Assembly: GCF_026013545.1 (NCBI RefSeq)
Contig: NZ_JAPDOG010000010.1
Span: 1-64,000, forward strand
DNA from: Defluviimonas salinarum
GTDB taxonomy: Bacteria; Pseudomonadota; Alphaproteobacteria; Rhodobacterales; Rhodobacteraceae
Direction: 5' to 3'
DNA length: 64,000 nt
Made by a program: the position numbers and the translations under genes. Below are positions 8,722 through 18,508 of this stretch, one piece after another. Within the stretch, counting starts at the first letter, position 1. Every line of letters starts with the position of its first letter. The notes below the pieces were generated by a model. It saw nothing but the letters and a program-made list of their open reading frames with translations, had not been told where the DNA came from and ran no database searches.

Positions 8722-9042
8722 TCAGGCGGCTGTGGCGCCGGGCGCGAGTGCGGCGTCGTCACGCAGCGGAAAGAGCAACTCATGGATATCCACATCCGGG
8801 GCGCCGACGACCCGGTAGGCGGAGGGGATCGTCCGGGCGAGTTCGGATTGACGGAACGCCGCCATCGCCTCGCGCGACGCCCAGATGTAGAACCCGCCGT
8901 AATGGTTGGGCTTGCCCAGCTTCAGGTAGAACTTCTGCACAAGCCCCTCGATGGCGCGGAACTGCGGCGCACGCTCCTCGGCGATCGCCATGACCTCGGC
9001 TTCCGTCAGCGTCGTTTCGAACTGCACGAACTGGATGAACAT
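8722..9042 (-). CDS. antibiotic biosynthesis monooxygenase (ABM) domain protein
   Basis: 106 aa. A small dimeric alpha-beta barrel is expected from FVQFETTLTEAEVMAIAEER, KFYLKLGKPNHYGGFYIW and the final RVVGAPDVDIHELL. ABM-fold proteins include quinol monooxygenases and YdhR-like proteins, so the substrate is uncertain. ATG 9042 has AGAGAGA upstream. It is divergently transcribed from the LysR gene with a 114-base gap, the classic layout for a LysR regulator and its target. Confidence 0.75.
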   Translation of the reverse strand: MFIQFVQFETTLTEAEVMAIAEERAPQFRAIEGLVQKFYLKLGKPNHYGGFYIWASREAMAAFRQSELARTIPSAYRVVGAPDVDIHELLFPLRDDAALAPGATAA

Positions 9043-9156
9043 CGTCTCTCTCCCTGGTTTACGTGGGGGCGACCGGGCCGTTCCGGTCTTGAGAAAAACC
9101 TGCCATGCTCGGGGGCGACCGGGAATTCGCCAATCCCGAAAGCCCGGTTTGCAGGA

Positions 9157-10137
9157 ATGGACAGGCCCCGGACGATGCCGAAGACCACCGACTTGCAGGC
9201 CACGCAGCGCGCGCTCGAATGGAGCGACCTCGCGATCATCCTCGCGATCTGCCGGGCGCAGAGCCTCTCCGGCGCCGCGCGGCTTCTCGGCAAGACCCAC
9301 AGCACGGTCTTCCGCAACATCAACGCGATCGAGGAAAAGACCGGCGTGCGGTTCTTCGACCGCTTCGACCACGGCTACATGATGACCGATGCTGGCCGCA
9401 CCGCGATGGACTATGCCGAGCGGATCGAGGGCGAGTTCCACGCGCTCGGCCTCGAGGTCTTCGGGCAGGACGCGCGGCTGAGCGGGCGGCTGCGGATCAC
9501 CTGCCCCGAGGCCTTCGCCGAGGATCACGCGCCCGGCCTCGTCGCGCGCTTCCTCGCCCACCATCCCGACATCCAGATCGACGTGACCCCCGGCCACGGC
9601 GCCCTCGACCTCAACCGGCGCGAGGCCGAGATCGCGATCCGCGCCACCAGGGCCCCGCCCGAGACCAGCTTCGGCCGCAAGATCTGCGCCTTCCGCTTCG
9701 CGCTCTACGCCACCGAGAGCTACCTCGCGTCCGCGCCCGACCGCCCGCTCGCCGAGCATCCGTTCTGCCTGATCGAGGGCACCGCGCCCTGGCTGGTGCC
9801 GGTGGTCTGGAAGACGAGGGAGGAGGGCGAGGACCGCGCGGTCTTCCAGTGCCGCGCCTCGCGCGCGGTCCAGAACGCCGCCGCCGAGGGGCTCGGGCTC
9901 ACCTTCCTGCCCTGCTACGTCGGCGACGCCGACCCCCGGCTCCTGCGGATTTCGGACCCGATCCGCAACCTCGACATGGAGCTCTGGGTGCTGACCCACC
10001 CCGACCTGCGCAACGCCGCAAGGGTCCGGGCGATGATGGCGTTCCTCTACGAGGCGCTCGGTGCCGAGGCCGATCTCTGGGGCGGGTTGCGCGGCAAGAC
10101 ATCGGCCCGGAACTTCCTGCCGCGCGAGGCGACCTGA
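9157..10137 (+). CDS. LysR-family transcriptional regulator
   Basis: 326 aa from ATG 9157 (320 from ATG 9175; neither has an ideal ribosome site). The N-terminal winged helix-turn-helix reads LAIILAICRAQSLSGAARLL then a STVFRNINAIEEKTGVRFF recognition region, followed by a type 2 periplasmic-binding-like effector domain. It is divergent from the ABM monooxygenase gene at 8722-9042, its likely target. The longer upstream reading frame is the antisense of that gene and is not used. The effector is unknown. Confidence 0.85.
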   Translation: MDRPRTMPKTTDLQATQRALEWSDLAIILAICRAQSLSGAARLLGKTHSTVFRNINAIEEKTGVRFFDRFDHGYMMTDAGRTAMDYAERIEGEFHALGLEVFGQDARLSGRLRITCPEAFAEDHAPGLVARFLAHHPDIQIDVTPGHGALDLNRREAEIAIRATRAPPETSFGRKICAFRFALYATESYLASAPDRPLAEHPFCLIEGTAPWLVPVVWKTREEGEDRAVFQCRASRAVQNAAAEGLGLTFLPCYVGDADPRLLRISDPIRNLDMELWVLTHPDLRNAARVRAMMAFLYEALGAEADLWGGLRGKTSARNFLPREAT

Positions 10138-10276
10138 CCGCCGGATCGAGCCGTCCGCGCAACCGGCGCCGCCGCAATGGGCCGCGAAATGGCTCCACGG
10201 TCGGCACGGTCCTGCCATCCCGATGCCGGGATTCGGGCGCATGGTTAACCGAGATGACAGTCTGAGGAGACTGGTG

Positions 10277-10465
10277 ATGAAACTCGAAAGACAAGCGTCC
10301 CACCTTGCAGTTGTCAGCGGCCCCTTCGTTGCGCCGCTCTATCCCGGCGCGGAGAAAGCGCGTGACGAGGCCATCCGCGAACTGCAGGGTCTCTGGTCCG
10401 ATACCGTCGATCTCGCAAAGCAGCCCGGCGTACTCCGCCGCCTCCACGCGCTGCTCAACGCCTGA
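10277..10465 (+). CDS. small protein, 62 aa, unknown function
   Basis: 62 aa from ATG 10277, with GAGGAG 8 bases upstream, a convincing ribosome site for such a short frame. The sequence starts MKLERQASHLAVVSGPFVAP and ends LRRLHALLNA; the middle is an amphipathic helix. No membrane segment or cysteine motif is seen. An in-frame GTG at 10274 is an alternative start. It lies alone between the LysR gene and a convergent MaoC-type gene. Function not recognised. Confidence 0.6.
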   Translation: MKLERQASHLAVVSGPFVAPLYPGAEKARDEAIRELQGLWSDTVDLAKQPGVLRRLHALLNA

Positions 10466-10522
10466 GCCACCGGGACCGCCGTTTCCGGCCGCCGCCAGGC
10501 TCCGGCCCGGCGAGGGTGCCGC

Positions 10523-10972
10523 TCAGAGCCCTTCAAGGGGCATCGTGTAGGTCGTCGCCGAGCCCTCGACGCAGACCTCGCCCCCGGCGTCCAGCACCGA
10601 TACCTTCAACTCGCAGATCGGCTTGTCGTCGCGCACCGACACGACCTCGACGCGCCCGGTGATGGTCTCGTTCACGCCGACCGCCTTCCTGAAATTCAGG
10701 TTGGTGTTGAGAAGCACCGTGCCCGGCCCCGGCAGGTCCTCGGCGACGCAGGCATTGAGGATGCCGGTGATGACGCCACCCTGGACGATCAGCTTGCCGA
10801 AACGGGTCTTCCGGGCCAGCGCCTCGTCGTAATGGACCGGGTTGCGGTCGCCGGTCATGTCGGTGAAGGCGGCGATGTCCTCCATGCGGGTTGTGCGACA
10901 CCGCGTCGCGACCTGCCCCGGGGCGGGCTTGCCCTTGATCACGCCCGTCCAGCCTGCAGCCGTGTCCGCCAT
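10523..10972 (-). CDS. MaoC-like hot-dog dehydratase / thioesterase-fold protein
   Basis: 149 aa. It carries the R-specific enoyl-CoA hydratase signature FTDMTGDRNPVHYDEALA, with the D, N and H that bind and hydrate enoyl-CoA. A single hot-dog domain fills the protein. PhaJ-like enoyl-CoA hydratases and uncharacterised MaoC proteins share this form, so fatty-acid or PHA-precursor metabolism is likely but not proven. Start ATG 10972 is chosen since the domain starts soon after it and upstream residues are of atypical composition. The stop lies 57 bases from the convergent small protein gene. Confidence 0.8.
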   Translation of the reverse strand: MADTAAGWTGVIKGKPAPGQVATRCRTTRMEDIAAFTDMTGDRNPVHYDEALARKTRFGKLIVQGGVITGILNACVAEDLPGPGTVLLNTNLNFRKAVGVNETITGRVEVVSVRDDKPICELKVSVLDAGGEVCVEGSATTYTMPLEGL

Positions 10973-11015
10973 TGCCGTCCTCCGCTTCTGCGCCCCGCTT
11001 CCGCCCAGCTTGCGG

Positions 11016-12242
11016 TCAAAGCCTCTGCCCGCGCAACAGCCGCGGCGGATCGCCCGCCAGCCCCGCCGCCTGGCGGATGAAGGCGCGGCGCAGGCCCGGC
11101 ACGCTGCCGACGAGCCCCATGCCGACATTGCGGGCCGCGCGCAGCAGAGGATTGTCGTTCGAAAACAGCCGGTTTACCCCGTCCATGCCAAGCGCCAGCG
11201 CGGTCGAATCGAAGCGCCGCCAGCTCTGGTAGCGGTCGAGCACGTCGCCCGCACCGATATCTTCGCCGCGGCGATGGGCGTCGACCAGCACCTCGGCCAG
11301 CGCGCCGACGTCGCGGAACCCGAGGTTGAGCCCCTGTCCCGCAATCGGATGAACCCCGTGCGCCGCGTCGCCGACGAGCGCCAGTCGCGGCGCGGTGTAA
11401 GCCGTCGCGAGCGTCAGGTTCAGCGGATAGGTGAAGCGCCCGCCCGCCAGCTCGATCTCGCCGAGGAAGTCGCCGAAGCGCGGCCGCAGCACCTCGAGGA
11501 AGTCGGCGTCGTTCAGCTCGGCGATGGCGCGGGCGGCGGCGTCGGTCTCGCTCCAGACGATCGAGGAGCGGTTGCCCTTCAGCGGCAGGATCGCCAGCGG
11601 TCCCGAGGGCATGAAGAACTGCTGCGCGATGCCGCCATGCGGGCGCTCATGCGCCACCGCGCAGACGATTGCGGTCTGGCCGTAGCCCCAGCCGGTGCGG
11701 CTGATCCCGGCCCGGACGGCGGTGCCCGAGGCGCGCCCGTCGCAGCCCGCGAGCACCCGCGCGTTCAGCGTCCGGCCATCCGAGAGCGTCACCGCGATGC
11801 CGGCCGGACCGGCTTCCTGCGCGGTCACCGTGGTGGCGGGCAGATGGGTGAGGTTCGCCTCCGCCTCCATCGCGGCGAGGAAGGCGGCATAGAGGTGCCG
11901 GTCTTCGAGCATGAAGCCCATCGGGCCTTCCTCGATCTCGGCCGCCTCGAAATGCAGGAAGAACGGCGCTGGGCCCTCGCCGGGCCGCCCGTCGCTCGCC
12001 TTGATCTCCAGGATCGGCTGGGCCGCGGCCGCGACCCGGTCCCAGACGCCGGTCGCCGCCAGAAGCCGCTTCGAGGCGATGGCGAGCGCATAGGCGCGGC
12101 CGTCGAAATTGCTCTCGGCCCGCGCCCGTGCCGGCTGGGCGTCGATCACCGCGACCGTCAGCCCCGCCTGCGCCAGCGCAAGCCCAAGGGCCGGGCCGTT
12201 CAGCCCGCCGCCGGTAATGATCACGTCCGCATCGTAGGTCAT
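11016..12242 (-). CDS. UbiH/UbiF/VisC/COQ6-family FAD-dependent hydroxylase (ubiquinone biosynthesis)
   Basis: 408 aa. The N-terminal dinucleotide-binding motif DVIITGGGLNGPALGLALAQ and the second FAD motif LVGDAAHGVHPIAGQGLNLG near residue 285 mark this class A flavin monooxygenase family, which hydroxylates the ubiquinone ring. Length is normal. Which ring carbon it acts on cannot be told, as alphaproteobacterial UbiL/UbiM/UbiH enzymes vary in regioselectivity. It is followed on the same strand, after 43 bases, by the MaoC-type gene and preceded within 3 bases by the AraC gene's stop, so the three may be co-transcribed. Confidence 0.85.
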   Translation of the reverse strand: MTYDADVIITGGGLNGPALGLALAQAGLTVAVIDAQPARARAESNFDGRAYALAIASKRLLAATGVWDRVAAAAQPILEIKASDGRPGEGPAPFFLHFEAAEIEEGPMGFMLEDRHLYAAFLAAMEAEANLTHLPATTVTAQEAGPAGIAVTLSDGRTLNARVLAGCDGRASGTAVRAGISRTGWGYGQTAIVCAVAHERPHGGIAQQFFMPSGPLAILPLKGNRSSIVWSETDAAARAIAELNDADFLEVLRPRFGDFLGEIELAGGRFTYPLNLTLATAYTAPRLALVGDAAHGVHPIAGQGLNLGFRDVGALAEVLVDAHRRGEDIGAGDVLDRYQSWRRFDSTALALGMDGVNRLFSNDNPLLRAARNVGMGLVGSVPGLRRAFIRQAAGLAGDPPRLLRGQRL

Positions 12243-12245
12243 CGC

Positions 12246-13340
12246 TCAACTATCCGCTCCGGCGCGGGATTGTCCATGCGTCACATTCCCGGCCCCGGCG
12301 GCGCCGGGATCCGCCGTGAGGCTCTCGGCGCGAAATGCCGTCGGGGTCCTGCCGGTCCAGTGCCGGAACGCCCGGTCCAGGGCCGGCAGGCTGGAAAACC
12401 CGACCCGCTGCGCGATGTCGGCAAACGGGATCCGGGTTTCCGACACGAGCTCCACCGCGAGGCTCCGCCGCTCCTCGTCCTTGATCTGGCGATACGAGGT
12501 GCCCTTGGCCGCGAGCAGCCGCTGGACGCGGCGCGGGTGCATCCCGCAGATCCGCGCAAACTCGGCGAGCGGCAAGTCCGCGTAATCCAGGTTCTTGGCC
12601 ACGATGTTGCGGAAATACGCGACGGTCGGTGCCGCGCCGGGATCGTCGCCGAACTCGCCGCGCGATGTCTCGGACAGCGCCCAGTCCAGCGCGAAGGGGA
12701 GTGTCAGCCACTCCGTCGGGAAGGCGATCCGCAATCCGTTGATCGGCGACTTGATGAAGGCCGACCGGGGCAGGAACCCCGGCGGGATCCCGTCGCGGCT
12801 CGGCGCGGTGACGATGAGGCGCTTCGGATCGAAACCCGCGCCGAGGCCGAGCTTGAACACGGTGACATAGAAGCAGACGACGATCGCGTCGATCTGCTTC
12901 AAGGCTCCGGACACGTGCAGCGTGCGCTGGATCTCGAAGCTGGCGGCATCGGCCGTGACGTGAAGGGAATAGCGGACGTTGTCGAACTGCGCCGCGACCT
13001 CCGTCACCGCCCGCGAGAGGAAATCGCCGAGCGTCACGGCGTCGCGCGCGGCATCCCGGAGCACCGGGGTGCCGTGATGCGCCACCTCGATCGCGACGGA
13101 GGCACCGAAATAGGGATCGCCGAGCGCCGCCGCCATGCCCTCGACGGCGGCATAGAGCGCGGAGGCCTCGATCAGGAGGTTGGGATCGGTCAGGGCTTCG
13201 GGCGGAAGGTGATGGCGAAGGGCGGCAGCTTTCGCGTCTCCGCCGCGGCGCTCGAACGCGGTCGCGAAAGTGATCAGCAACGCGGCCCGCGTGAATTTCG
13301 GATCGGTCTTTCTGCGCGCCCTGACGGCCATTTTCCGCAT
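12246..13340 (-). CDS. AraC-family regulator with OruR/arabinose-binding-type N-terminal domain
   Basis: 364 aa from ATG 13340. The long N-terminal region matches the 'AraC-binding-like, type 2' domain found in OruR-type regulators (PNLLIEASALYAAVEGMAAA). The last 100 residues hold the two helix-turn-helices, for example PLAEFARICGMHPRRVQRLL and FADIAQRVGFSSLPALDRAF with the typical RHWTGRTPTAFR end. AGGATAA lies about 12 bases before ATG 13340; ATG 13331 is another option. It reads divergently from the secreted amidohydrolase at 13541, a candidate target. The inducer is unknown. Confidence 0.83.
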   Translation of the reverse strand: MRKMAVRARRKTDPKFTRAALLITFATAFERRGGDAKAAALRHHLPPEALTDPNLLIEASALYAAVEGMAAALGDPYFGASVAIEVAHHGTPVLRDAARDAVTLGDFLSRAVTEVAAQFDNVRYSLHVTADAASFEIQRTLHVSGALKQIDAIVVCFYVTVFKLGLGAGFDPKRLIVTAPSRDGIPPGFLPRSAFIKSPINGLRIAFPTEWLTLPFALDWALSETSRGEFGDDPGAAPTVAYFRNIVAKNLDYADLPLAEFARICGMHPRRVQRLLAAKGTSYRQIKDEERRSLAVELVSETRIPFADIAQRVGFSSLPALDRAFRHWTGRTPTAFRAESLTADPGAAGAGNVTHGQSRAGADS

Positions 13341-13540
13341 GCCATGACTTATCCTGATGCGACAAGATTCTGCGTGCACCGGCACCGGATGTAAACGATC
13401 AAGTCGAGCGCCGTGCTAGCCATGTCGATAGTTCCTCCCCAGCGGGCATCGGGCATGGAGCATCGGGATGCGGTTTTCGTTAACGGGGAGATGGTCGGGC
13501 AGGTCGGCTTTGACCCAGGATAGTCAGCACGGAGGATTTC

Positions 13541-15079
13541 ATGCGCGCGGTGTTTTCCCTTCTCTTCCTCCTCTCCGGCACGACGAGCACATTAGCCTAT
13601 GACCTCGTCATCAGCGGCGGGCGGGTGATCGACCCGGAAACCGGGCTCGACGCGATCCGCAACGTCGCCATCGACGGAGACCGGATCGCGGCGATCAGCG
13701 AGTTCCCGTTGCACGGCGATGTCATCGTCGACGCGGCCGGGCAGGTCGTCTCCCCCGGCTTCATCGACCTTCACGCCCACGGCCAGAACATCGGCGACTA
13801 CCGCATGCAGGCGGTTCAGGGCGTCACCACGATGCTGGAGCTGGAATCCGGCGTCCTGCCCATCGGCGAGTGGTACGAGACCCAGTCGGCCAAGAGCCTG
13901 CCCATCAACTACGGGGCGGCATCGGGCTGGACCTTCGGGCGCATCGCGGCCTTTTCGGGTACGGACCCTCTGTCCACCACCGCCTATTTCCAGGATGCCC
14001 AGAGCCGCAACGACTGGAAGAACGAGGTTGCGACCCCCGAGCGGCTGGACCGCATCCTCTCCCTTGTCGAGCAGGGACTTGATGAGGGCGGGCTCGGGAT
14101 CGGCATCAATGCCGGCTATGCCCCCGGCTACGGCCAGAAGGAATACTTCGCGCTCGCCGAGATGGCGCGGGATCACGGCGTCGCCACCTATACCCATGTG
14201 CGATACGCCAGCAACATTGAGCCGCAAAGCTCCTTCGAGGCGATCAAGGAACTGATCGGCAACGCGGCGATCACCGGCGCCCACATGCACATCTGCCACA
14301 TCAACAGCTCGTCGCTGTCGGACATCCACGCGATGCTCGACATGGTCGAGGAGGCGCAGGCCAACGGCATCAACATCTCGGTCGAGGCCTATCCCTACGG
14401 CGCGGCCAACACCGTCGTTGGCGCGGCGATGTTCAGCGGTGACGACTGGCGCGAACGCATGTCCTCGACCTCCGAGAACTTCCAGCTCGGCAAGGACCGG
14501 CTGACCGAGGAACAGCTCGCCGACTACCAGGCGAACAACCCCGGTACCTTCGTCACGTGGCACTTCCTCGACGAGCACGAGCCGATGGATCTCGCGCTTC
14601 TCGATGCCTCGGTGACGCATCCCGCCGTGCTGATCGCCTCTGACGAGGTGTTCTGGTCCTACTTCACCGACGACGGGAAGGTCCTGAACTACGAAGGCGA
14701 CGCATGGCCGCTGCCCGAGAAGGTGTTCAGCCATCCCAGATCGTCGGGCGCCTTCGCCAAGGTGCTGCGCTCCTATGTCCGCGAACGCGGGCTGATGTCG
14801 CTGAGCGAGGCGATCCGCAATATGTCGCTGATGCCGGCGCAGACGCTCGAGGACTTCGTGCCGCAGATGCGCAGCAAGGGCCGGCTCCAGATCGGCATGG
14901 ACGCCGATATCGTCGTCTTCGACCCCGAAACGGTGGCCGACCGCGCCACCTTCGAAAACGCCAACCAGATGGCGGTCGGCGTGAACACGGTCCTGGTGAA
15001 CGGGGCCTTCGTGGTCCGCGACGGGCAACTCGTTCTCGACGCGGCGCCGGGAAAGCCGATCCGGCGCAGCATTGACTGA
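13541..15079 (+). CDS. secreted D-aminoacylase-type amidohydrolase
   Basis: 512 aa. A Sec signal peptide (MRAVFSLLFLLSGTTSTLA) precedes an amidohydrolase-superfamily enzyme: beta-sandwich entry YDLVISGGRVIDPETGLDA, metal-binding HxH in SPGFIDLHAHG, later histidines in THVRY and MHICHINS, and a late Asp in VLIASDEVFW. This is the D-aminoacylase / N-acyl-D-amino-acid deacylase pattern, acting on N-acyl-D-amino acids, here in the periplasm. AGGA lies about 7 bases before the ATG. A second, Tat-exported paralogue begins just after the stop but is destroyed by an IS remnant, so this gene was probably first of a pair. Confidence 0.85.
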   Translation: MRAVFSLLFLLSGTTSTLAYDLVISGGRVIDPETGLDAIRNVAIDGDRIAAISEFPLHGDVIVDAAGQVVSPGFIDLHAHGQNIGDYRMQAVQGVTTMLELESGVLPIGEWYETQSAKSLPINYGAASGWTFGRIAAFSGTDPLSTTAYFQDAQSRNDWKNEVATPERLDRILSLVEQGLDEGGLGIGINAGYAPGYGQKEYFALAEMARDHGVATYTHVRYASNIEPQSSFEAIKELIGNAAITGAHMHICHINSSSLSDIHAMLDMVEEAQANGINISVEAYPYGAANTVVGAAMFSGDDWRERMSSTSENFQLGKDRLTEEQLADYQANNPGTFVTWHFLDEHEPMDLALLDASVTHPAVLIASDEVFWSYFTDDGKVLNYEGDAWPLPEKVFSHPRSSGAFAKVLRSYVRERGLMSLSEAIRNMSLMPAQTLEDFVPQMRSKGRLQIGMDADIVVFDPETVADRATFENANQMAVGVNTVLVNGAFVVRDGQLVLDAAPGKPIRRSID

Positions 15080-15100
15080 TTACCAAAAAGGGAGTTCGCA

Positions 15101-15280
15101 CTGTGCAAGAAGCATGAAATTACCCGACGCGAGTTCAACGCCGGCGCCGCGGCTGCCGCCGCCACGCTCGCTACCGCCGGCAGTGGTGCCGCACAGACCG
15201 GCGCGACCTTCGACATCGCGCTCCTCGGTGGCCGCGTCATGGACCCCGAGACGGGCTTCGACCAGGTCGCGAACGTCGGC
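15101..15280 (+). pseudogene. 5' remnant of a second, Tat-exported amidohydrolase
   Basis: A frame in phase with CTG 15101 translates to a twin-arginine-type leader (EITRREFNAG, then an Ala-rich stretch ending GAAQ) followed by FDIALLGGRVMDPETGFDQV. The latter closely parallels the start of the intact amidohydrolase just upstream. AAGGGAG lies 6 bases before the CTG; either CTG is the start or an ATG has mutated. Homology ends near 15276-15281, where IS481 transposase sequence begins on the other strand. About 450 codons are missing, so the gene is dead. The short tandem arrangement suggests an ancestral duplication of the amidohydrolase gene. Confidence 0.75.
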
Positions 15281-15562
15281 GGAATGCGACGATCATCGCT
15301 TCGTCCTCCTCGCTTAGAACGCTGGAGTGCGGTTCCTTTGGTCCGGTCTTACGATCCTCGACCGTCTCGCGCTTTCGCCCTTTCGCGACGGTCTTCGGAT
15401 TGATCCCGAGCTCCCGGCTCAACGCCGCGGTCGAAGCTTGCGATCGCTGTATTGCTGCTCGGATAGCGTGTGTGGTCGTGGCGCAGCCGTGACGAACTTG
15501 TCCCATAGTGCTTCCTTCCATTCCGACGAATGGATCGCACCATCAAACCGTGGGATCAAACA
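15280..15562 (-). mobile_element. truncated IS481-family insertion sequence (transposase N-terminus only)
   Basis: From ATG 15506 on the minus strand the translation starts MGQVRHGCATTTHAIRAAIQ and continues with a helix-turn-helix, LGINPKTVAKGRKRETVEDR, then EEDEAMIVAFRR. This is the conserved start of IS481-family transposases. After about 76 residues it runs into the amidohydrolase remnant, so the DDE catalytic domain is gone. The likely outer end is TGTTTGATC reading inward at 15554-15562, matching the TGT-type termini of the family. The element cannot transpose by itself. ftsK's stop lies only about 38 bases beyond. Confidence 0.8.
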
Positions 15563-15599
15563 GCTAGGTTCATTGCTTCTCAACCAATGCCGGCACGCC

Positions 15600-18497
15600 C
15601 TACTGCTCCGGCACCAGAATCTCGCGCTTGCCGACATGGTTGGCGGGCGAGACGAGGCCCTCCTCCTCCATCTGCTCGACGAGCCGCGCGGCCTTGTTGT
15701 AGCCGATGCCGAGCTTCCTCTGGATGTAGGAGGTGGAGACCTTGCGGTCGCGCAGCACCACCTGCACCGCCTGGTCGTAGAGCGCGTCCTCGCCGTCGGT
15801 GTTGCCGCCGAGCCCCAGGACGAGGTCGATGTCGGCCTCCTTCTCGTCGTCGGGGCCCTCGACCACGCCGGACATGTACTCGGGCGGCCCGAAGCTCTTC
15901 AGGTGGTTGACGATCTCCTCGACCTCTTCATCGGAGACGAAGGGCCCGTGGATGCGGGTGATGCGGCTGCCGCCGGCCATGTAGAGCATGTCGCCCATGC
16001 CGAGGAGCTGTTCGGCGCCCATCTCGCCCAAGATGGTGCGGCTGTCGATCTTGGAGGTGACCTGGAAGGAGATCCGGGTCGGGAAGTTGGCCTTGATCGT
16101 GCCGGTGATGACGTCGACGGAGGGCCGCTGGGTCGCCATGATCAGGTGGATTCCGCTGGCGCGGGCCATCTGGGCGAGGCGCTGGATGCAGGCCTCGATC
16201 TCTTTGCCTGCCACCATCATCAGGTCGGCCATCTCGTCGACGATGACGACGATGTAGGGCAAGGCCTCGGGCATCAGCTCCTCGGTCTCGAAGACCGGGT
16301 CGCCGGTCTCCTCGTCGAAGCCGGTCTGGACGGTGCGCTTGAACATCTCGCCCTTCGAAAGCGCCTCGCGGACGCGGCCGTTGTAGCCCTCGATGTTGCG
16401 CACGCCCATCTTCGACATCTTGCGGTAGCGCTCCTCCATCTCGCCGACGGTCCATTTCAGCGCGACAACGGCCTTCTTGGGGTCGGTGACGACGGGGGAG
16501 AGGAGATGGGGAATGCCGTCGTAGACGGAGAGCTCCAGCATCTTGGGGTCGATCATGATGAGCCGGCATTCCTCGGGCGTGAGCTTGTAGAGGAGCGAGA
16601 GGATCATCGTGTTGATGGCGACGGACTTGCCCGAGCCGGTGGTGCCGGCGATGAGGAGGTGGGGCATCTTGGCGAGGTTGGCGACGATCGGCTCGCCGGC
16701 GATGTCCTTGCCCAGGGCGAGGGGGAGGCGGAGGCCCGAGTCGCCGAAGTCGCGGGCGGAGAGGATCTCGCGCAGGACCACCTTCTCGCGGAAGGCGTTG
16801 GGGAGTTCGATGCCGATGACGGTTCGGCCGGGGACGGTGGAGACGCGGGCGGAAAGCGCGGACATCGAGCGGGCGATGTCGTCGGCGAGGCCGATGACGC
16901 GGGAGGCCTTGAGGCCGGGGGCGGGTTCGAGCTCGTACATGGTGACGACGGGGCCGGGGCGGACGCTGACGATCTCGCCCTTGACGCCGTAGTCGTCGAG
17001 GACGGACTCGAGCATGCGGGCGTTCTCCTGCAGCGCCTCGTCGGAGAGCGGGCGGCGCTGGACCGAGGTGGGCGAGGCGAGGAGCGAGAGCGGCGGGGTC
17101 TCGTAGGTCGGGGCGGTGTCGTCGAAGCGCAGGCGCGGCTGGGCCTCGGCCAGGGCCTGGCGCGAGGGGGCGGGGGGTTTCTGGGCGCCGTGCTGGACGA
17201 TCGGGCGCGGGGCCGTTGGTTCGACGGCGAAGGTGTCGTCGTGGGCGGAGGGGCCGGGGTGGTCCTCGGTGTCGAAGAGCGGCTCGGCGGTGAGCGGCGG
17301 GGCGGCGTCGAAGCTGTCCTCGTCGTCGAGGCCGGCGACCGGGGCGGGCTCGGGCGCGGCGCGGCGGGGCTGCGGCATGTAGCGCGGCGCGCCGGTGAGC
17401 GGCGGCTCGACCCGCTGGCGCGGCTCGCCGTCGGCGACATGGACGGTGCGGGTGCGCACCGCGTCGGCGATGCGGGCGCGGATGCGGTCGGGGCTCGGCG
17501 CCTCGGCGCTCCAGCCGCTCTGTGTCGGATAGGATTCGATCAGCTCCGGCTCGGGCTCGTACTCGGGCTCGGCGCCGCGGCGGGCGAGGCCGGTCACGCG
17601 GGCAAGGAAGCCGCGCTTCTCGCGCGGGGCCGGGGCCGCCGGGCCGGGGACGGCGAAGCGCGGCTCGGCGCGGAGCACGTCGGCGCGGGGCGCCTCGGCA
17701 GTACGGGCGCGGCGGACCGGGGCGACGGCGATCTCCTCGTCCTCCTCCTCGTCCTCCGGGGCGTAGCGGGAGGCGCGTTCCACGGCCGCTTCGCGGCGGG
17801 CGCGGGACTTGTCCTGCAGCGCCTGGGCGCCGCGCACCGAGGCGACCGCGCCGCGGCCGGCGGCGCGCATCAGCCAATCGTAGCCGACGATGGTGCCGAC
17901 GAGCAGGAACCGGGCGATCCCGGCGAGCTCGCGCAGGTCGAACCCCAGGACGAAGAGCGCCATCGCGAGCGCGCCGCCAGCGACGAGGAGGGACATCACC
18001 TTGAGTCCGAAGGCGGCGCTGACCGGCGCGACGCCGAGGATCGCGCCGAGCACGGTGTCGCCGAAAAGCCCGCCGAGCCCGAAGCTGTGCGCCCAGCCCT
18101 CGCCCGCGACATGGGTCGAGGCATAGACCGCCATCAGCGCCACCGCTATCGGTGCGAAGATCACGCGGGACAATGCGCGTTCCTCGCCGCGATGGAAGAC
18201 GAAGCGCAGACCCCAGGCGGCGAAGACCAGAGCGATGCCCCAGGAACCGTAGCCGGCAATGACGAAGAGCGGCGAGGCGATCGAGGCGCCGAACGTGCCG
18301 AGCAGGTTCTGGGCGGGCGAGTCGGTGGCGGCGAGCCAGCTCGGGTCGTCGGGCGAGTAGCTCGCGAGCATCATCGCCGTCATCACCGCCATGACCAGAA
18401 GCGCCAGCCCCAGAAGTTCCTTGCCGCGCCGTTCGAGCGCAGCCTGCAGGTTCTGATCCAGAAGCGGATCGCGCTGTCTTGCCTGGTACGATGCCAT
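15600..18497 (-). CDS. ftsK: DNA translocase FtsK
   Basis: 965 aa from ATG 18497. The N-terminal ~180 residues contain about four membrane helices that anchor it at the division septum (for example [20 protein letters not shown]). A low-complexity Pro/Ala/charged linker runs to about residue 470. The C-terminal RecA-like motor has Walker A GTTGSGKS at about 618-625 and Walker [16 protein letters not shown] winged-helix gamma domain that reads KOPS sites ends the protein ([20 protein letters not shown]). FtsK pumps chromosome termini and activates XerCD/dif recombination. The start codon lies 11 bases after the upstream aminotransferase's stop, so the two are co-transcribed. Confidence 0.96.
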   Translation of the reverse strand: MASYQARQRDPLLDQNLQAALERRGKELLGLALLVMAVMTAMMLASYSPDDPSWLAATDSPAQNLLGTFGASIASPLFVIAGYGSWGIALVFAAWGLRFVFHRGEERALSRVIFAPIAVALMAVYASTHVAGEGWAHSFGLGGLFGDTVLGAILGVAPVSAAFGLKVMSLLVAGGALAMALFVLGFDLRELAGIARFLLVGTIVGYDWLMRAAGRGAVASVRGAQALQDKSRARREAAVERASRYAPEDEEEDEEIAVAPVRRARTAEAPRADVLRAEPRFAVPGPAAPAPREKRGFLARVTGLARRGAEPEYEPEPELIESYPTQSGWSAEAPSPDRIRARIADAVRTRTVHVADGEPRQRVEPPLTGAPRYMPQPRRAAPEPAPVAGLDDEDSFDAAPPLTAEPLFDTEDHPGPSAHDDTFAVEPTAPRPIVQHGAQKPPAPSRQALAEAQPRLRFDDTAPTYETPPLSLLASPTSVQRRPLSDEALQENARMLESVLDDYGVKGEIVSVRPGPVVTMYELEPAPGLKASRVIGLADDIARSMSALSARVSTVPGRTVIGIELPNAFREKVVLREILSARDFGDSGLRLPLALGKDIAGEPIVANLAKMPHLLIAGTTGSGKSVAINTMILSLLYKLTPEECRLIMIDPKMLELSVYDGIPHLLSPVVTDPKKAVVALKWTVGEMEERYRKMSKMGVRNIEGYNGRVREALSKGEMFKRTVQTGFDEETGDPVFETEELMPEALPYIVVIVDEMADLMMVAGKEIEACIQRLAQMARASGIHLIMATQRPSVDVITGTIKANFPTRISFQVTSKIDSRTILGEMGAEQLLGMGDMLYMAGGSRITRIHGPFVSDEEVEEIVNHLKSFGPPEYMSGVVEGPDDEKEADIDLVLGLGGNTDGEDALYDQAVQVVLRDRKVSTSYIQRKLGIGYNKAARLVEQMEEEGLVSPANHVGKREILVPEQ

Positions 18498-18508
18498 AGC
18501 CCTCGTCC

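Noticed and set aside
10842-13394. 850-codon open frame opposite ubiH-like and araC-like genes
   Set aside because: Shadow of two well-supported minus-strand genes; Arg-rich translation with no recognisable family.
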